Shown here in pieces: positions 22,534 to 24,554 of a stretch of DNA of 24,554 nt (the first letter of the stretch is position 1; every line of letters starts with the position of its first letter). The stretch is from W11650 sp963550755. GTDB taxonomy: Bacteria > Bacillota > Clostridia > Lachnospirales > Vallitaleaceae. The position numbers and the translations under genes are program-made. The stretch lies in contig CAUVDV010000013.1 of NCBI GenBank assembly GCA_963550755.1, positions 1 through 24,554 of the forward strand. Reading direction: 5' to 3'. The notes beneath the pieces were generated by a model that was not told the origin of the DNA, searched no databases, and saw only the letters and a program-made list of their open reading frames with translations.

Positions 22534-23643
22534 ATGAAAAAAATCATAGCTTTTACTTTAGTAATATGTATGTTGGTAGTTTTATCCGGTTGTGGGCAAA
22601 CAAATACGAATCAGCCTTCCAATCAACAGCCAAGTGAGAATAAGACAGTAGAGGGTGAAAAAAGCGAAAATAGCAAAACGACAACAGAAGAGAAAAAAAG
22701 CTTTGACATCATATGGGTGTCTTGCTCTACTGAGTCGGAATTTTGGCAATATCAGGAAATCGGCATGAAAAACGCGGTTAAAGATATGGAAGCCGAGCAT
22801 GGAATTTCCATTAATTTCACAACGGTCGGACCAGCCACAGAGGCTGAAACCGAAAGTTACATCCGGGCATTTGAAAACGCGATTGCTGCTAAGCCTGCCG
22901 CTATTATAAGCGCGACGCAGGTTCCGGACTCGACTCGCTCCATTGCCAAAGAAGCGATGAATATGGGAATTGTCGTCAACTTTACAAACTGCGGATTGGA
23001 AACCATCGACTCGACCGAGTTTTCGGACTGCTATAATCAATATTACACAACGGTCAGCGCGGATGTTGGAGATTTGGCCGGAAAAATCATGCTGGAACAA
23101 TTAAAAGCAGCCGGTATTCCGCAAAAGGGAATCATTGCTATGGAGTTTTCCAATGTCAATCCTTCCCTGCAGCCCAGAATGGATAATTTCAAGGCCTACA
23201 TTGAGGCTAATTCCGAAATCAAGGTATTAGATACCCTGTATAATAACAATAGTTTAGAGCAGGCACAGGCCGATATTGAAAATCAAATCGCTACCTATGG
23301 CGACCAATTGATCGGAATTTACGGCGCCAACAATATTTCCGGTGATGGTATCGCTTTGGCGGTCGAAAACGCGGGAATTAAAGACAAGGTCATCACCATT
23401 GGTGTAGACTCAGATCCCACCGAGATAAAGGCGCTGGAGAATGGTACTTTGGATTGTATCATTGTACAGGACGCGTATGGCCAAGGTTATGCTTCGCTTA
23501 AAAACGCCGTGGAAACCCTGCTTCAAGGCAAAAATCCGGAAAAAGAGCAAAAGGTTACTATGCCGCCGGAAGCGGTTACTACCCAAAACATGAAAGAAGA
23601 TAAATACGCCGCCTTGTTAAACCCGAATCTTTTGGTCAAATAA
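22534..23643 (+). CDS. Sugar ABC transporter substrate-binding lipoprotein (Peripla_BP_4 type)
   Basis: This lipoprotein captures a sugar for the ABC importer whose ATPase follows. ATG 22534 is chosen because GGAAAGG lies upstream and a clean lipoprotein signal starts there (MKKIIAFTLV to LSGC, Cys20); a GTG at 22471 would add 21 charged residues in front of the signal. A Ser/Thr/Glu/Asn-rich linker (about residues 22-52) leads to the RbsB/XylF-like fold: FDIIWVSCSTESEFWQYQEIG, then GIVVNFTNCG, and the late TIGVDSDPTEIKALENGTLDC characteristic of this family. Length of 369 residues is slightly above average because of the linker. Expected ligand: a pentose, hexose or rare ketose. Confidence 0.9.
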   Translation: MKKIIAFTLVICMLVVLSGCGQTNTNQPSNQQPSENKTVEGEKSENSKTTTEEKKSFDIIWVSCSTESEFWQYQEIGMKNAVKDMEAEHGISINFTTVGPATEAETESYIRAFENAIAAKPAAIISATQVPDSTRSIAKEAMNMGIVVNFTNCGLETIDSTEFSDCYNQYYTTVSADVGDLAGKIMLEQLKAAGIPQKGIIAMEFSNVNPSLQPRMDNFKAYIEANSEIKVLDTLYNNNSLEQAQADIENQIATYGDQLIGIYGANNISGDGIALAVENAGIKDKVITIGVDSDPTEIKALENGTLDCIIVQDAYGQGYASLKNAVETLLQGKNPEKEQKVTMPPEAVTTQNMKEDKYAALLNPNLLVK

Positions 23644-23690
23644 GGCATGGATTGATTTGCGACAATAGTTAAGTTCTATAGTAATTAAGA

Positions 23691-23748
23691 TTTTACCGGC
23701 TGTCCGTTAAGCCTTTGCCTTTGCGGGCTCGGCGGGCAACCGGTAAAA
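23691..23748 (+). promoter_or_regulatory. Strong hairpin between binding-protein and ATPase genes
   Basis: TTTTACCGG (23691-23699) pairs with CCGGTAAAA (23740-23748). After one mismatch the stem continues TGTCCG (23701-23706) with CGGGCA (23733-23738), about 15 pairs in all, enclosing a 26-base loop. No U-run follows. Such hairpins often protect the abundant binding-protein mRNA or attenuate the downstream transport genes. Confidence 0.65.
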
Positions 23749-23782
23749 ATAAAACTACCTGCCTTTTACAGTGGAGGAAGCG

Positions 23783-24554
23783 ATGGAAGACACGATTATC
23801 TTAAAAATTGAGAATATGGTAAAGACATATCCGGGAGTTCAGGCCTTGAAGGGTATCAGCACCACTGTCAAAAAGGGAGAGGTGCGGGCGTTGGTGGGTG
23901 AAAACGGCGCCGGAAAATCTACGCTCATAAAATGTATTATGGGAGTAGAGCTGCCGACCGAAGGCAGTGCTCAAATCAATGTCAATGGAAAGTTTGAAAC
24001 GGCTAAAACCGTTACGGATGCCGTCAAATTAGGAATGTACGCCAATTATCAGCATGTGAACATCGCTAAAAATTTAACGGTCGCGGAAAACTATTTTTTG
24101 GGGCGCTTACCTAAAAATTCATTTGGCATAGTGGACTGGAAAAAACTAAATGCGGAAAGTCAAAAAATTATTGATAAGTTTGGTCTGGACATTAATCCAC
24201 AGGATATTATCAGCCAATTGCCGGTTGCCATGCAGGCCATGATTACTATCAGCAAAATTTCCGTTAATTCCAATGCCCGTTTGGTTATTTTTGATGAGCC
24301 CACGGCGCTTTTGGAAAATGACAAGGTGCAAACACTGTTTCGTTATATCCGGGAATTAAAAGCGCAGGGGGTAAGTGTTATTTATATTTCGCACCGTCTG
24401 GAAGAGGTGATTGAAATTTGTGATAGTGTTACCATTATGAAGGATGGGGAACACATAGAAACGAGAAATGTCAGTGAGGTGAATAAAGATTACTTAATAT
24501 CCAAAATGGTGGGCCGAAAAATGGCGGATATTTATAATATTCAGCATCAGGCTC
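23783..24554 (+). CDS. Sugar ABC transporter ATP-binding protein (partial, cut by window end)
   Basis: The first 257 codons of an RbsA/XylG/MglA-like sugar ATPase are visible; such proteins carry two ATPase domains in about 500 residues, and only the first is seen here. Walker A is GENGAGKST (residues 39-47), the Q-loop is in YQHVNIAKNLTVAENYFLG, Walker B is LVIFDEPTALL and the switch region is YISHRLEE. The ABC signature is degenerate: LPVAMQ (residues 146-151) stands where LSxGxQ is expected. In two-domain sugar ATPases one composite site may be impaired, so the protein could still work. GGAGG precedes ATG. The permease probably follows beyond the window. Confidence 0.88.
   Translation, partial: MEDTIILKIENMVKTYPGVQALKGISTTVKKGEVRALVGENGAGKSTLIKCIMGVELPTEGSAQINVNGKFETAKTVTDAVKLGMYANYQHVNIAKNLTVAENYFLGRLPKNSFGIVDWKKLNAESQKIIDKFGLDINPQDIISQLPVAMQAMITISKISVNSNARLVIFDEPTALLENDKVQTLFRYIRELKAQGVSVIYISHRLEEVIEICDSVTIMKDGEHIETRNVSEVNKDYLISKMVGRKMADIYNIQHQA

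Noticed and set aside
22582..23100. 172-residue reverse-strand frame within the sugar-binding protein gene
   Set aside because: Shadow of a clear coding region; no ribosome site or recognisable domain.
1..24554. tRNA, rRNA, CRISPR arrays, insertion sequences, integrases
   Set aside because: No cloverleaf with a CCA end, no regularly spaced repeats, and no transposase or recombinase motifs were seen by eye on either strand.

Overview
The window looks like a chromosome segment of a low-to-moderate-GC Firmicute, most likely a Clostridia / Lachnospiraceae-type anaerobe. The grounds are strong AAAGGAG-type ribosome sites, short intergenic gaps, the rnhB / FliK-like / FlhB-like / yraN gene order known from Firmicutes, and paired lipoprotein-ABC transport operons. 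This placement is inferred from gene content, not from a marker gene.

Layout. (1) Positions 1-535 carry a probable 6S RNA with its own promoter and a hairpin terminator. (2) hflK-hflC (536-2520) encode the membrane regulators of the FtsH protease; a possible 60-residue membrane peptide overlaps the hflC end. (3) An AT-rich two-gene island (2733-4394) encodes an AbiEi-like antitoxin and AbiEii nucleotidyltransferase toxin behind a palindromic operator. (4) A housekeeping stretch (4467-12299) holds a low-molecular-weight tyrosine phosphatase, RNase HII, a FliK-like protein, a FlhB-tail protein, YraN, PgeF, Der and PlsY. It is interrupted by unusually long non-coding gaps containing inverted and degenerate direct repeats. 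(5) A two-gene TctA-like membrane transporter (12338-14148) has no binding protein beside it.

(6) A TrpXYZ-type ABC transporter (14621-17349) sits behind what reads as a complete peptide-leader transcription attenuator (14230-14528). It has a consensus promoter, a 23-codon leader with a Tyr-Trp pair, mutually exclusive hairpins and an intrinsic terminator. This is the most striking regulatory element in the window, and it points to tryptophan as the transported substrate.

(7) A LacI-controlled sugar locus (17524 to the window end) encodes the LacI regulator, an FGGY kinase, a DeoC-family aldolase, a D-allulose/tagatose-type 3-epimerase, a glyoxalase-fold protein, a sugar-binding lipoprotein and the start of a sugar ABC ATPase. 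Near-identical palindromes lie just downstream of the lacI promoter and of the kinase promoter, so the regulator probably controls both itself and the pathway. The gene set suggests uptake of a rare ketose or related sugar, C3 epimerisation, phosphorylation and aldol cleavage. The exact substrate cannot be read from sequence, and the combination may be an uncharacterised catabolic route. The ATPase runs off the end of the window, so the permease and any further enzymes are not visible.
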